From CBDTTM01 sp965363355 (lineage in GTDB: Bacteria > Bacillota > Negativicutes > Selenomonadales > Selenomonadaceae), in assembly GCA_965363355.1 (NCBI GenBank), contig CBDTTM010000006.1, forward strand, positions 1-37,988: 37,988 bases of DNA, written 5' to 3'. Within the stretch, counting starts at the first letter, position 1. Each line of letters begins with the position of its first letter. This document shows positions 17,795-24,725 of this stretch, in pieces. The translations under genes and the position numbers were made by a program. The notes under the pieces were generated by a model. It ran no database searches. It was not told the origin of the DNA and saw only the letters and a program-made list of their open reading frames with translations.

Positions 17795-18481
17795 TTACCT
17801 AAAGTACAATGGATATTTTTCTTTTAATTCTTCAATATCCTTGAGCGCTTTGCCGATATGTTGACGAATGATGGCTTTTCCGTTTTCCCAATCATGGTTT
17901 ACAATTGAAAAATATATTTCCTCGTGTTGCCCAAAAAGCTTCGGCATCTCATAATATCCATTAAGCAAGTTCAACATGCGAACACGATTATAATTAAGGC
18001 TCATTTGTTCAAGCATCTTCCAAATACGACTTTTGCCACAAGAACTATATATAATGCCGTGAAAACTCCCGTCTAGTTCAAAAAAACGAGCGAAATCTTC
18101 TCTCTTAACACAAAGTTCTTGCAAATCAATGCAGTCTTGCAAACGTTGTCTGCTTTCCTGCGAAAAATCCTTGCAGGCCAGTTCTACAACTGCATTTTCC
18201 ATCGTCTGACGCAAAAATATAGATTCCTCAACCTGCTCTAAATCAATTTTGGCCACATACGTTCCTTTTTGAGGAACAATTTCTAACAAATTTTCATGAG
18301 CGAGACGAATAAACGCCTCCCGTACAGGTGTCCGGCTCATTTCAAGCTCATTGGCGATTTCTTGTTCTGATAATGCCATGCCTGGTACTAAGTTCATATT
18401 CAATAGATTTTTATTCAAAATTCTCAGAGCATATTCACGTATTGATTCGTAACTTTGCTTATCTGCCAATTCTAATTTCAT
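17795..18481 (-). CDS. GntR-family (FadR subfamily, FCD domain) transcriptional regulator
   Basis: The 228 residues hold an N-terminal winged helix (about 10-75, with the recognition segment ELEMSRTPVREAFIRLA) and a C-terminal all-helical FCD ligand domain (about 85-215). The FCD metal-site residues are visible as Asp and His in ELDGSFH and the His residues in GQHEEI and IRQHIGK. UxuR, ExuR and related FCD proteins bind hexuronates or their products and release DNA. Lying next to the transporter-uxa/uxu unit, it probably binds the ATACTAG-type sites at 14152-14166, 17548-17559 and 17617-17626. The ATG at 18481 follows AGGAGTT. Its exact effector cannot be read from the sequence. Confidence 0.9.
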   Translation of the reverse strand: MKLELADKQSYESIREYALRILNKNLLNMNLVPGMALSEQEIANELEMSRTPVREAFIRLAHENLLEIVPQKGTYVAKIDLEQVEESIFLRQTMENAVVELACKDFSQESRQRLQDCIDLQELCVKREDFARFFELDGSFHGIIYSSCGKSRIWKMLEQMSLNYNRVRMLNLLNGYYEMPKLFGQHEEIYFSIVNHDWENGKAIIRQHIGKALKDIEELKEKYPLYFR

Positions 18482-18589
18482 AATATTAACTCCTAAAATA
18501 ACGTTGATATAAGTCTCTTTACTTTAGCATAAAAATTTAAATTTTACAAAACATCCTTCTTCAATTCCGATAAATATCATCTTAAATCC

Positions 18590-18637
18590 CCCATACATTT
18601 TCTAAAACATACTCTTATGTTTTAGAAAATGTATGGG
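18590..18637 (-). repeat. Perfect 21-bp inverted repeat over the araC-type stop codon
   Basis: Bases 18590-18610 pair perfectly with 18617-18637, leaving a six-base loop (18611-18616). The last codons and the stop codon of the AraC-family gene (18602-18604) lie inside the stem. On neither strand is the stem followed by a T tract, so it is not a standard intrinsic terminator. Confidence 0.85.
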
Positions 18638-19444
18638 AGCTATACCTTCATATTTTTTAAAACATTTACTAAAATAAAATACATCATTAAACCCCACCTT
18701 GGCAGCTGCAGCTGACACAGGATGCCCATCTTGCATAAAATTTTTAGCCTCTTGCAATCGCAATTCGATAAGATATGTAATCGGTGTCTTTCCTGTAATT
18801 TTTTTAAAAATATTTTCTAAATATGTAGGACTGATTTCTGACAACTCCGCTAAACTTTGCAGTGTTATTCTTTCGCAATAATGCTTGGACATAAACTCAA
18901 TTAACTTTTCTACTTTTCGCACATGATCATAATTAAAATCAGGATTACATTTCCATGAAATCAATAAGGATAAAATTTCCATAAAAATTGATTTCGCCCG
19001 AATCACGCGATTATTATCGTTCAAAAAATACGTTTTATTGAACTGTGAAAACAGTTTGTATAACCTAGTATACAAAAAAGAATCTTCAATGTTTTCTATG
19101 TTGTCAAAGGGCAAGGGCACTTGAGTCAACGACCATTTCCCCTCGTAGTAAACAGGGTGTGTATAAAAAAAGTCAACAGTAAAACATTTCATTAGGTTTT
19201 TCTGGAACGTTTTTCCAACGCGATAATCGCCAGGACGGTAATATACGAGATCACCTTTTTTTGCTATGTAAATTTTTTCATTACATCGAAGTTCGGCTTG
19301 TCCATCATACACAAAAATCAAATTATGCCGGTCATAAATATTTTTTCCTTTTAGTTCCCAATCTGCGGTACATTGACGTTCAGCCGCATAAGTAATCTCT
19401 AGAAATATATTTTCTAATAGCATTCCATCAAAAATAGTCTGCAC
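18602..19444 (-). CDS. AraC-family transcriptional regulator
   Basis: The 280-residue protein has an N-terminal cupin-like sensing domain (about 20-110, with KKGDLVYYRPGDY) and a C-terminal double helix-turn-helix (about 180-280, with LQSLAELSEISPTYLENIFKKITGKTP and AAKVGFNDVFYFSKCFKKYEG). Such proteins usually activate a neighbouring sugar operon when the sugar binds. It is transcribed divergently from the YiaK-like operon, which is its probable target. The start is GTG at 19444, seven bases after GGGGGT; an ATG seven codons later lacks a good ribosome site. The gene's 3' end is buried in a 21-bp inverted repeat. Confidence 0.9.
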   Translation of the reverse strand: MQTIFDGMLLENIFLEITYAAERQCTADWELKGKNIYDRHNLIFVYDGQAELRCNEKIYIAKKGDLVYYRPGDYRVGKTFQKNLMKCFTVDFFYTHPVYYEGKWSLTQVPLPFDNIENIEDSFLYTRLYKLFSQFNKTYFLNDNNRVIRAKSIFMEILSLLISWKCNPDFNYDHVRKVEKLIEFMSKHYCERITLQSLAELSEISPTYLENIFKKITGKTPITYLIELRLQEAKNFMQDGHPVSAAAAKVGFNDVFYFSKCFKKYEGIAPIHFLKHKSMF

Positions 19445-19640
19445 AGAAGCACCCCCATCCTATATTGATATTGTACAAATAAAATTATATCGTATATGTT
19501 CAAAAAATTCTATATGTTTTAAATTAATAGGAGATTGCTCTATGAAATACATAGAAAACAATTTCTGTATATTTCTCATAGAAAATCTGATATTTATATT
19601 ATACAAATATCAACATCAAAATAAGGTGGAGGAATGAAGT
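19445..19640. promoter_or_regulatory. Divergent control region between the AraC regulator and the YiaK-like operon
   Basis: The A+T-rich 196-bp spacer contains short repeats that could be AraC-type half sites. TTGATATT and its inverted copy AATATCAA flank the region (near 19464 and 19606). TATATGTT occurs twice (near 19494 and 19511). CATAGAAAA occurs at 19550-19558 and 19577-19585, and CTATG/CATAG form an inverted repeat near 19540-19554. No unambiguous -35/-10 pair was identified. Confidence 0.4.
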
Positions 19641-20645
19641 ATGCGAATTCCCTTTGAAACAATGAAAAAAGAAATCAAACGTGTTTTTTTAAAAGCAGGC
19701 TTAAGCGAGCACGATGCCGATCTTTGTGCTCAGGTCCACACAGAATCAAGTTGTGATGGTGTTTATTCCCATGGGCTCAACAGAGTTTCCCGATTTTATG
19801 ATTATGTACAAAAAGGCTGGGTAAATACGCAGGCAAAGCCAACGACGATAAAAGATGGCACCTGCATGGAAATTTGGGATGGCAACCGAGCCCCCGGAAT
19901 CTTAAATGCGAAAGCTTCTATGCAAAGAGCAATGCAACTTGCTGACCAACATGGCATTGGGCTCGTTGCACTCAGAAATACAACGCATTGGATGCGAGGT
20001 GGAACCTATGGATGGGATGCCGCAAATGCAGGATATGCAGCAATTTGCTGGACTAACACCGAATCATGTATGCCCGCTTGGGGAGCAAAGAACACACGCG
20101 TCGGCAACAACCCTTTTGTAATTGCACTACCTCGTGAAAATGGAAATATTGTTTTAGATATGGCAATGTCACAATTTTCCTATGGAAAACTCCAAGTGAC
20201 TAGGCTTAAAAATGAACAACTACCTGTTCCTGGTGGGTATGATGAACAGGGGAATTTGACTACCGATCCTGGAGCAATTGAACAGTCCATGCGCATTTTA
20301 CCAACAGGCTACTGGAAAGGTTCGGGGTTTTCAATTGTTCTTGATAGTTTAGCTGCTATATTAGCAAACGGATTAGCAACCGTCGATATTGATAAGGTTC
20401 AAGAAGGAAGTTGCGGTGGCTGTTGTCAAATTTTCATCGCTTTAAATCCTTATAATGGCGGAGGAAAAGAATTCGTTGAGCAAACTCTCAATGAGACAAT
20501 TTCTTACATCAAAACCTCGACCCCGGAAAAAACGGGACGTGAAATTTTCTTTCCTGGTGAATTAGCTGCCAAAACACGAAAAGAAAACTTAGCTCAAGGA
20601 ATTCCTGTGGACGAAAATGTATGGAATGAAATTTTATCTCTATAA
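19641..20645 (+). CDS. Ldh2-family NAD(P)H-dependent oxidoreductase, YiaK (2,3-diketogulonate reductase)-like
   Basis: The 334-residue protein belongs to the malate/L-lactate dehydrogenase type 2 family and most resembles E. coli YiaK (DlgD, 332 residues), which reduces 2,3-diketo-L-gulonate to 3-keto-L-gulonate. Shared segments include SCDGVYSHGLNR, HGIGLVALRN, THWMRGGTYGWDAA, GYAAICWTN, WGAKNTRVGNNP and GYWKGSGFSIVLD. The histidines in SHG and THWM are the usual catalytic and substrate-site residues. A strong AAGGTGGAGG ribosome site precedes the ATG. It is the first gene of a plus-strand operon with a YiaL-like gene, the same pairing as E. coli yiaK-yiaL. The true substrate is inferred only from similarity. 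Confidence 0.85.
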   Translation: MRIPFETMKKEIKRVFLKAGLSEHDADLCAQVHTESSCDGVYSHGLNRVSRFYDYVQKGWVNTQAKPTTIKDGTCMEIWDGNRAPGILNAKASMQRAMQLADQHGIGLVALRNTTHWMRGGTYGWDAANAGYAAICWTNTESCMPAWGAKNTRVGNNPFVIALPRENGNIVLDMAMSQFSYGKLQVTRLKNEQLPVPGGYDEQGNLTTDPGAIEQSMRILPTGYWKGSGFSIVLDSLAAILANGLATVDIDKVQEGSCGGCCQIFIALNPYNGGGKEFVEQTLNETISYIKTSTPEKTGREIFFPGELAAKTRKENLAQGIPVDENVWNEILSL

Positions 20646-20672
20646 AATCAATCAAAGAAAGAAGTGATCTGC

Positions 20673-21137
20673 ATGATTTATGGTCTATTGAAGAATATAG
20701 AAGCAGAATGTTCTTTTTACTCCACTGCTTTGCAAAAAGGCCTCACCTATTTAAAAAATACTAATTTACAAGATTTATCGCCCGGAAAACATCTGATTGA
20801 TGGAGAAACATTATTCGCTGTTGTATCTGATTACACAACAGAGCCCAAAGAAATGCGACGCCCCGAAGGGCATGAAAAATATATTGATATTCAGTATGTC
20901 GCTAGTGGTGAAGAAATACTCGGATGCAGCTTCGCAACACCAGAAAGCACAGTTTCAGAAGATAAATTAAAAACAGATGATGTTGTTTTTTACAACACAG
21001 TTGAAAATGAAACAGACATAAAGTTAACCGCAGGTGCATACGCCATTGTTTTTCCACAAGATATTCACCGCCCCGGCTGCACCAATCTCACCAATCTTCA
21101 AGTGAGGAAAATCGTTGTAAAAATAAAAATTGGATGA
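20673..21137 (+). CDS. YhcH/YjgK/YiaL-family cupin protein
   Basis: The 154-residue protein is a beta-sandwich family member of the type encoded beside sugar-acid and sialic-acid genes (YhcH, YiaL, EbgC). Conserved segments are RRPEGHEKYIDIQYV with probable metal-binding His and Glu, and FPQDIHRPGC near the C-terminus with a further His. Family members are thought to act on sugar anomers or ring forms, but the activity is not firmly settled. A GTG at 20664 is in frame, but the ATG at 20673 has an excellent extended ribosome site (GAAGTGATCT, complementary to the 16S tail) ending three bases before it. It lies 27 bp after the YiaK-like gene. Confidence 0.88.
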   Translation: MIYGLLKNIEAECSFYSTALQKGLTYLKNTNLQDLSPGKHLIDGETLFAVVSDYTTEPKEMRRPEGHEKYIDIQYVASGEEILGCSFATPESTVSEDKLKTDDVVFYNTVENETDIKLTAGAYAIVFPQDIHRPGCTNLTNLQVRKIVVKIKIG

Positions 21138-21153
21138 ATGGTCGCATTCATCC
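21132..21153 (+). repeat. Nine-bp perfect hairpin across the yhcH stop codon
   Basis: GGATGAATG (21132-21140) pairs with CATTCATCC (21145-21153) around a GTCG loop. The stop codon of the YhcH-like gene (21135-21137) is in the stem, and the ribosome site of the next gene (AAAGGA) follows directly. There is no T tract, so it may stabilise or process the mRNA rather than terminate it. Confidence 0.7.
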
Positions 21154-21168
21154 TGAAAGGATTTTACT

Positions 21169-22185
21169 ATGAAAGCACTCGAAATCAACGCTCCAGGAAG
21201 CATCCAGATTGTGGAGCGATCCATCCCCGTCCCATCTGCCGATGAAGTTCTAATTCATGTCAAAGCCGCAGGAATCTGCGGTTCTGACACCCATATCTAT
21301 CATGGGAAAAACGCATTTGCTACCTACCCTCGTGTTGTTGGGCACGAATTTGTTGGAGAAATTGCTGGGCTTGGTCAAAATATAAGCGATCTAAAAATCG
21401 GAACGCCTGTAACAGTTGATCCAGTTATTGCCTGCAATGATTGCCACGCTTGTCATATAGGACGCCCCAATGTATGCAAAAGCCTTCGCGTTTTAGGAGT
21501 TCACATCGATGGAGGTTTTCAAGAATATATTGCCGTCAACAGAAAGAATGTATATGTCCTGCCACAAGGTATTCCTTGGGAACTCGCTGCATTAATTGAA
21601 CCATATAGCATTGCCGCACAAGTCAAGGAACGTGGACACATCGGTATAGATGATACTGTCCTTATTTGCGGCGCGGGCCCTATCGGGTTAATTATTTTGC
21701 AAATGGCAAAAATGGTTGGGGCCAAAACTGCAATCATGGACATTGTTGATGCTCGCCTAAAAAGAGCCACTGAGTTAGGTGCTGACCTTACCATCAATTC
21801 AAAAAAACAAAATGTTGTTGATGAAATGAATCGCTTCACAGATAACGAAGGTGCCAATTTGATTTATGAAGCAACGGGAAATATTACCGTACTAGAAACC
21901 TGTATTACAAAAATCGCCGCTAGTGCAGGCAGAATCGTCGTTCTCGGCTTTTCACAAGAAGAGGTTAAAATACCACAAATTGCAATTATGAGCCGCGAAT
22001 TAGAAATAATTGGCACTCGCCTAAACAACAAAAAATTTCCCGAAGTCATTTCCTGGTTCGAAGAAAAACGTATTCACCCAGAAAAAATCTTGTCTCATAC
22101 ATTCCCCTTTCAAAAAGCAAAAGACGCCTTTGCGCTCATGGAGGAAGCTCCTGATTCTGTCTATAAAATCGTTTTGACATTTTAA
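21169..22185 (+). CDS. Zinc-dependent alcohol dehydrogenase, RspB/LgoD-like sugar-acid dehydrogenase
   Basis: This is a 338-residue medium-chain zinc dehydrogenase. Catalytic-zinc residues Cys37 (GICGSD) and His59-Glu60 (GHEF) and the four structural-zinc cysteines (89, 92, 95, 103 in CNDCHACHIGRPNVC) are intact, and the NAD-binding loop reads CGAGPIG. The closest families I recognise are RspB and LgoD (YjjN), which oxidise aldonates; LgoD converts L-galactonate to tagaturonate. Here oxidation of L-gulonate or a related aldonate at C5 to fructuronate would feed directly into UxuB and UxuA, but this is inference. AAAGGA lies seven bases before the ATG. It is the last gene of the plus-strand operon and is followed by a long stem-loop. 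Confidence 0.87.
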   Translation: MKALEINAPGSIQIVERSIPVPSADEVLIHVKAAGICGSDTHIYHGKNAFATYPRVVGHEFVGEIAGLGQNISDLKIGTPVTVDPVIACNDCHACHIGRPNVCKSLRVLGVHIDGGFQEYIAVNRKNVYVLPQGIPWELAALIEPYSIAAQVKERGHIGIDDTVLICGAGPIGLIILQMAKMVGAKTAIMDIVDARLKRATELGADLTINSKKQNVVDEMNRFTDNEGANLIYEATGNITVLETCITKIAASAGRIVVLGFSQEEVKIPQIAIMSRELEIIGTRLNNKKFPEVISWFEEKRIHPEKILSHTFPFQKAKDAFALMEEAPDSVYKIVLTF

Positions 22186-22268
22186 ACTAAATCTAGTAGC
22201 AATATTTCCGCAAAAACTGATCACTGATTTTTACCACATTCACCGATGATAATCTTCGTTCTTTCCGT

Positions 22269-22305
22269 TGCCAAAAGGCAGACTACCATGTAGTGGGCCT
22301 TTTGC
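22269..22305 (+). terminator. Candidate terminator of the YiaK-like operon
   Basis: An imperfect stem of about 15 pairs joins GCCAAAAGGC-AG-ACTAC to GTAGT-GG-GCCTTTTGC around CATG. The downstream side ends CCTTTTGCATTTC, so the T tract is weak. It lies about 85 bp after the dehydrogenase stop codon and before the convergent rpsR terminator. Confidence 0.45.
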
Positions 22306-22336
22306 ATTTCACGTCTTAACAGCAAAACAAACGCAA

Positions 22337-22361
22337 TAAAAAAAGAGCCCCTAAGGGCTCT
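22337..22361 (-). terminator. Intrinsic terminator after rpsR
   Basis: AGAGCCC (22344-22350) pairs with GGGCTCT (22355-22361) around CTAA, and on the minus strand the stem is followed by seven T. It begins eight bases after the rpsR stop codon, so rpsF-ssb-rpsR ends here and does not read into yybS. Confidence 0.88.
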
Positions 22362-22368
22362 CTCATTC

Positions 22369-22599
22369 TTATTCTGCAGTAAACGGCAGCAATGCAATAT
22401 TGCGGGCACGTTTGATAGCAACCGTAACCTGGCGCTGATGCTTTGCACAGTTGCCAGAAATACGACGCGGTAAAATCTTGCCGCGTTCCGTAACAAAACG
22501 ACGAAGTTTTGCAACGTCTTTATAATCAATAGCTTCTACTTTATCAACGCAGAAACTGCAGACTTTTTTTCTAGGTCTTCTTCCTCTTTCACGTCTCAT
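22369..22599 (-). CDS. rpsR: 30S ribosomal protein bS18
   Basis: bS18 binds 16S rRNA in the platform of the small subunit as a pair with bS6. The 76 residues match the family, with the basic N-terminus MRRERGRRPRKK and the segment ITGNCAKHQR-like SGNCAKHQRQ. It is a cysteine-containing form: CSFC near the start together with CAKH could bind zinc, like the C+ versions of several ribosomal proteins. It lies 15 bp after ssb on the same strand. In most Firmicutes the next gene is yybS or gdpP; here the hexuronate island follows. Confidence 0.97.
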   Translation of the reverse strand: MRRERGRRPRKKVCSFCVDKVEAIDYKDVAKLRRFVTERGKILPRRISGNCAKHQRQVTVAIKRARNIALLPFTAE

Positions 22600-22614
22600 C
22601 GAATATACCTCCCT

Positions 22615-23040
22615 TTAAAATGGTATTTCTTCGTCAGGGAGAACTTCTGAACCAAAGGAACTTGCACCACTGCCGCCAGCAGGTGAACCTACTGAAACAT
22701 GGTCTTCTGGTCCGCGAGTCGGTTTCGCGCCCATGAACTCGATGTCCTGAGCCACTACTTCTGTCACATAACGTTTCGATCCGTCTTGTGCATCATAGTT
22801 ACGAACTTGCATACGACCTTCTACCAAAACTTGGCTTCCCTTGATTAAATTATTCCCACAAATTTCGGCCAGTTTTTCCCATGCTACGATGGGAATAAAA
22901 TCAGCTGTATTCTGCTGGTCACTGCTTCTGCTAAAACGACGGCTGACCGCCAGCGAAAAAGAAGCGACTGCTTTGCCGGATTGTGTATAACGCACTTCCG
23001 GATCACGAGCAAGCCGACCTACTAAAATTACCTTATTCAT
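22615..23040 (-). CDS. ssb: Single-stranded DNA-binding protein
   Basis: SSB coats single-stranded DNA during replication and repair and recruits partner proteins through its acidic tail. The 141-residue protein has an OB fold from MNKVILVGRLARDPEVRYT to about residue 105, with the conserved FSLAVSRRF and WEKLAEICGNNLIKGSQVLVEGR segments, then a short Gly/Ser linker and the partner-binding tip DEEIPF. It lies between rpsF and rpsR, the classical arrangement. Confidence 0.98.
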   Translation of the reverse strand: MNKVILVGRLARDPEVRYTQSGKAVASFSLAVSRRFSRSSDQQNTADFIPIVAWEKLAEICGNNLIKGSQVLVEGRMQVRNYDAQDGSKRYVTEVVAQDIEFMGAKPTRGPEDHVSVGSPAGGSGASSFGSEVLPDEEIPF

Positions 23041-23063
23041 GGCAATGCCCCCCTGGCTTTGTA

Positions 23064-23351
23064 TTATTCTTCGTCAGATTTTATGATCATGTGTTTTAAG
23101 ATGTCGTCGTTGATCTTCATTACACGATCGATTTCAGCTACGCAAGCTGGATCGCATGTAGTGTAGAACAAGCAGTAATAACCATCTGCGAAATCTTTGA
23201 TTTCATATGCTAGACGTTTTTTACCCCAACGATCTTCTTTTTCAATTGTACCACCGTTGTCAGCAATAAGCTTCGAGAATTTTTCAATTACAGCGTTTGT
23301 AGCTTCTTCTTCCAATGGTTTAACAATGAATATGACTTCGTACTTTCTCAC
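23064..23351 (-). CDS. rpsF: 30S ribosomal protein bS6
   Basis: bS6 pairs with bS18 in the small-subunit platform. From the GTG at 23351 it is 95 residues, the normal length, starting VRKYEVIFIVKP (read as Met) with RWGKKRLAYEIKDFADGYYCLFYTT in the core. The frame is open upstream to 23408, but that part is not bS6-like and the GGGAGGTGATTT ribosome site sits just before 23351. It is the first gene of rpsF-ssb-rpsR. Confidence 0.97.
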   Translation of the reverse strand: MRKYEVIFIVKPLEEEATNAVIEKFSKLIADNGGTIEKEDRWGKKRLAYEIKDFADGYYCLFYTTCDPACVAEIDRVMKINDDILKHMIIKSDEE

Positions 23352-23377
23352 GAAATCACCTCCCTCTTTGGACTTTG

Positions 23378-23426
23378 GCTCCTCATACAAGGAGCAGGGA
23401 AGGTTCAAAAATAAGTTTTTTAAACC
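23378..23426 (-). promoter_or_regulatory. Two hairpins in the rpsF leader
   Basis: Between promoter and rpsF there are two stems on the minus-strand RNA: GGTTTAAAAA/TTTTTGAACC (23402-23426) and GCTCCT/AGGAGC (23378-23395). Many bacteria regulate rpsF through an S6:S18-binding leader structure. I could not identify its conserved bulge motif with certainty, so the role is open. Confidence 0.35.
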
Positions 23427-23447
23427 TAACTGTCTTATGACTAAACA

Positions 23448-23476
23448 ATTATATCATTTCTATAGAAGTGATGCAA
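23448..23476 (-). promoter_or_regulatory. Promoter of rpsF-ssb-rpsR
   Basis: On the minus strand TTGCAT (23476-23471) and TATAAT (23453-23448) are 17 bases apart. The predicted start lies about 90 bases before the rpsF start codon. Confidence 0.6.
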
Positions 23477-23533
23477 TCTTTATTTCAACAAAATTTTATG
23501 ACTTCTCTCACCAGTGATACATTTGCACAAAAC

Positions 23534-23573
23534 AAAAGAGCTGCTACATTTTTTACACTGCAGCAGCTCTTTG
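23534..23573 (-). terminator. Intrinsic terminator after the 5'-nucleotidase-family gene
   Basis: AAGAGCTGCT (23536-23545) pairs with AGCAGCTCTT (23562-23571), and CA/TG pairs continue after one mismatch. On the minus strand the stem is followed by TTGTTTTGTGC. Confidence 0.8.
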
Positions 23574-23613
23574 GCAAAATTTACAAGCTGTAATTTTCAT
23601 TGTATTCGAAGCT

Positions 23614-24567
23614 TTACGCCGCTCTTTTGCTGACACTATCCATATATTGATCAATCACAGCTTTTACTGCTCCATCCATCGGGATGTCCTTTGTAATCGG
23701 ATAAAGCCTGCCTTGCTGGGAAACCTCTATCCATTTTCCGTCTTTTTTCTCAAACGTCAGATCGACCCGGCCCAAGTAAACATGGTTTTCGCCGCCAGCT
23801 TGAACAATCGGTATTCCACCAGTACGGTAAATAGGCTGATCGATGACATAATGATCATCTGCCCCAATGATCAATGCCGGACCTTTTCCCGCGAGTTTCA
23901 TATCCATTTGAACATCCGCCGATAGACCCGCATGGGACAAAATAAGCTGGATGTCCGATTGATCCTGCACCTCTGGCAAAAGCTTAGCTGCTGTCATCAC
24001 TGGATCTTCTACTAACTTGTTCTCGCCTTGTGTATATTTTTTGACTTTCATGGAAGATACACCCAAAACACCGATTTTAAGCCCGCCAACCGTTTTTATC
24101 ATATACGGTTTGACGCCGGTCAAATAAGAACCATCGGTATTTCTGATATTAGAGCATAATGTCGGAAATTGTGCCTGTTCAATCAACTGGTACAATTTTT
24201 GATCTGCACTCACAAGCTCATCGGTTCCTTTGAATTCATTATTTCCGAGCTCCCATGCATCGTATTTCATTTGATTGAGGGCTGCCATTTCCATGGTTCC
24301 ATAAAAAACTTTCTGATAGGGTCCTCTCACATACAAATCTCCTGCATCAAGTAGTACGACATTAGGAACTTCTGCTCTGATTTTTTTGATTATAGTCGCT
24401 TTCCTTGCCAATGCATACGGATCATAGCCATGAAAATCATTGGTGTGAATAACCGTGAGCCGATAGGTCTGTGGCTGTTCCTTAGCAGCAACAACTGCAT
24501 TTGGCAAAATGGCAAAAAACAGCAAACATATCATCAAAAAACCATATTTCATTCTGAAAATCAACAT
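23614..24567 (-). CDS. Exported 5'-nucleotidase/UshA-family metallophosphoesterase with altered motifs
   Basis: The 317 residues begin with a signal peptide (hydrophobic core about 8-27, likely cleavage after VVA or VAA) followed by a calcineurin-like phosphoesterase fold. Family motifs are D44-x-H46 (NDFHG), GD at 76-77 (LDAGDLY) and H212 (LSHAG). Two motifs are changed: GNHE, normally holding the catalytic histidine, reads GNNE (108-111), and the metal-binding GxHxH reads GADDH (235-239). The C-terminal 5'-nucleotidase domain of UshA is absent. It may therefore act on another substrate, use another metal set, or be inactive. The ATG at 24567 follows AGGAG. It appears to be transcribed alone. 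Confidence 0.8.
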   Translation of the reverse strand: MLIFRMKYGFLMICLLFFAILPNAVVAAKEQPQTYRLTVIHTNDFHGYDPYALARKATIIKKIRAEVPNVVLLDAGDLYVRGPYQKVFYGTMEMAALNQMKYDAWELGNNEFKGTDELVSADQKLYQLIEQAQFPTLCSNIRNTDGSYLTGVKPYMIKTVGGLKIGVLGVSSMKVKKYTQGENKLVEDPVMTAAKLLPEVQDQSDIQLILSHAGLSADVQMDMKLAGKGPALIIGADDHYVIDQPIYRTGGIPIVQAGGENHVYLGRVDLTFEKKDGKWIEVSQQGRLYPITKDIPMDGAVKAVIDQYMDSVSKRAA

Positions 24568-24655
24568 TTTTCCATCTCCTTTATCTGCTCCATTTTATCA
24601 TCCGATATATTGCGAAGGATTAAAAACATGTTAAGTTTCAGAAAATATTATAATC

Positions 24656-24707
24656 AACAAAGTTCCCGTCAGAAATCTTTATAAAAATTTCTGACGGGAA
24701 CTTTGTT
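24656..24707. terminator. Strong bidirectional terminator-like stem after ansA
   Basis: A perfect 21-bp stem (24656-24676 with 24687-24707, core AAAGTTCCCGTCAGAAAT) has a ten-base loop. The clearest T tract (GTTTTT) is on the plus strand; the minus-strand exit, which serves ansA, reads TTGATTATAAT. Confidence 0.75.
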
Positions 24708-24725
24708 TTTCTTCACCGCATTTAC

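Noticed and set aside
19068..19076. CTAGTATAC string inside the AraC-family coding sequence, similar to the hexuronate operator
   Set aside because: It is within a gene, matches only part of the palindrome and is not next to a promoter, so it is most likely chance.
9106..22185. Prophage or transposon as the vehicle of the inserted block
   Set aside because: No integrase, transposase, terminal repeats or phage genes were seen, and no tRNA lies at either border. The insertion idea rests only on gene order.
22221..22529. 102-codon minus-strand frame overlapping rpsR
   Set aside because: It is out of frame with rpsR and crosses the rpsR terminator; rpsR is unmistakable.
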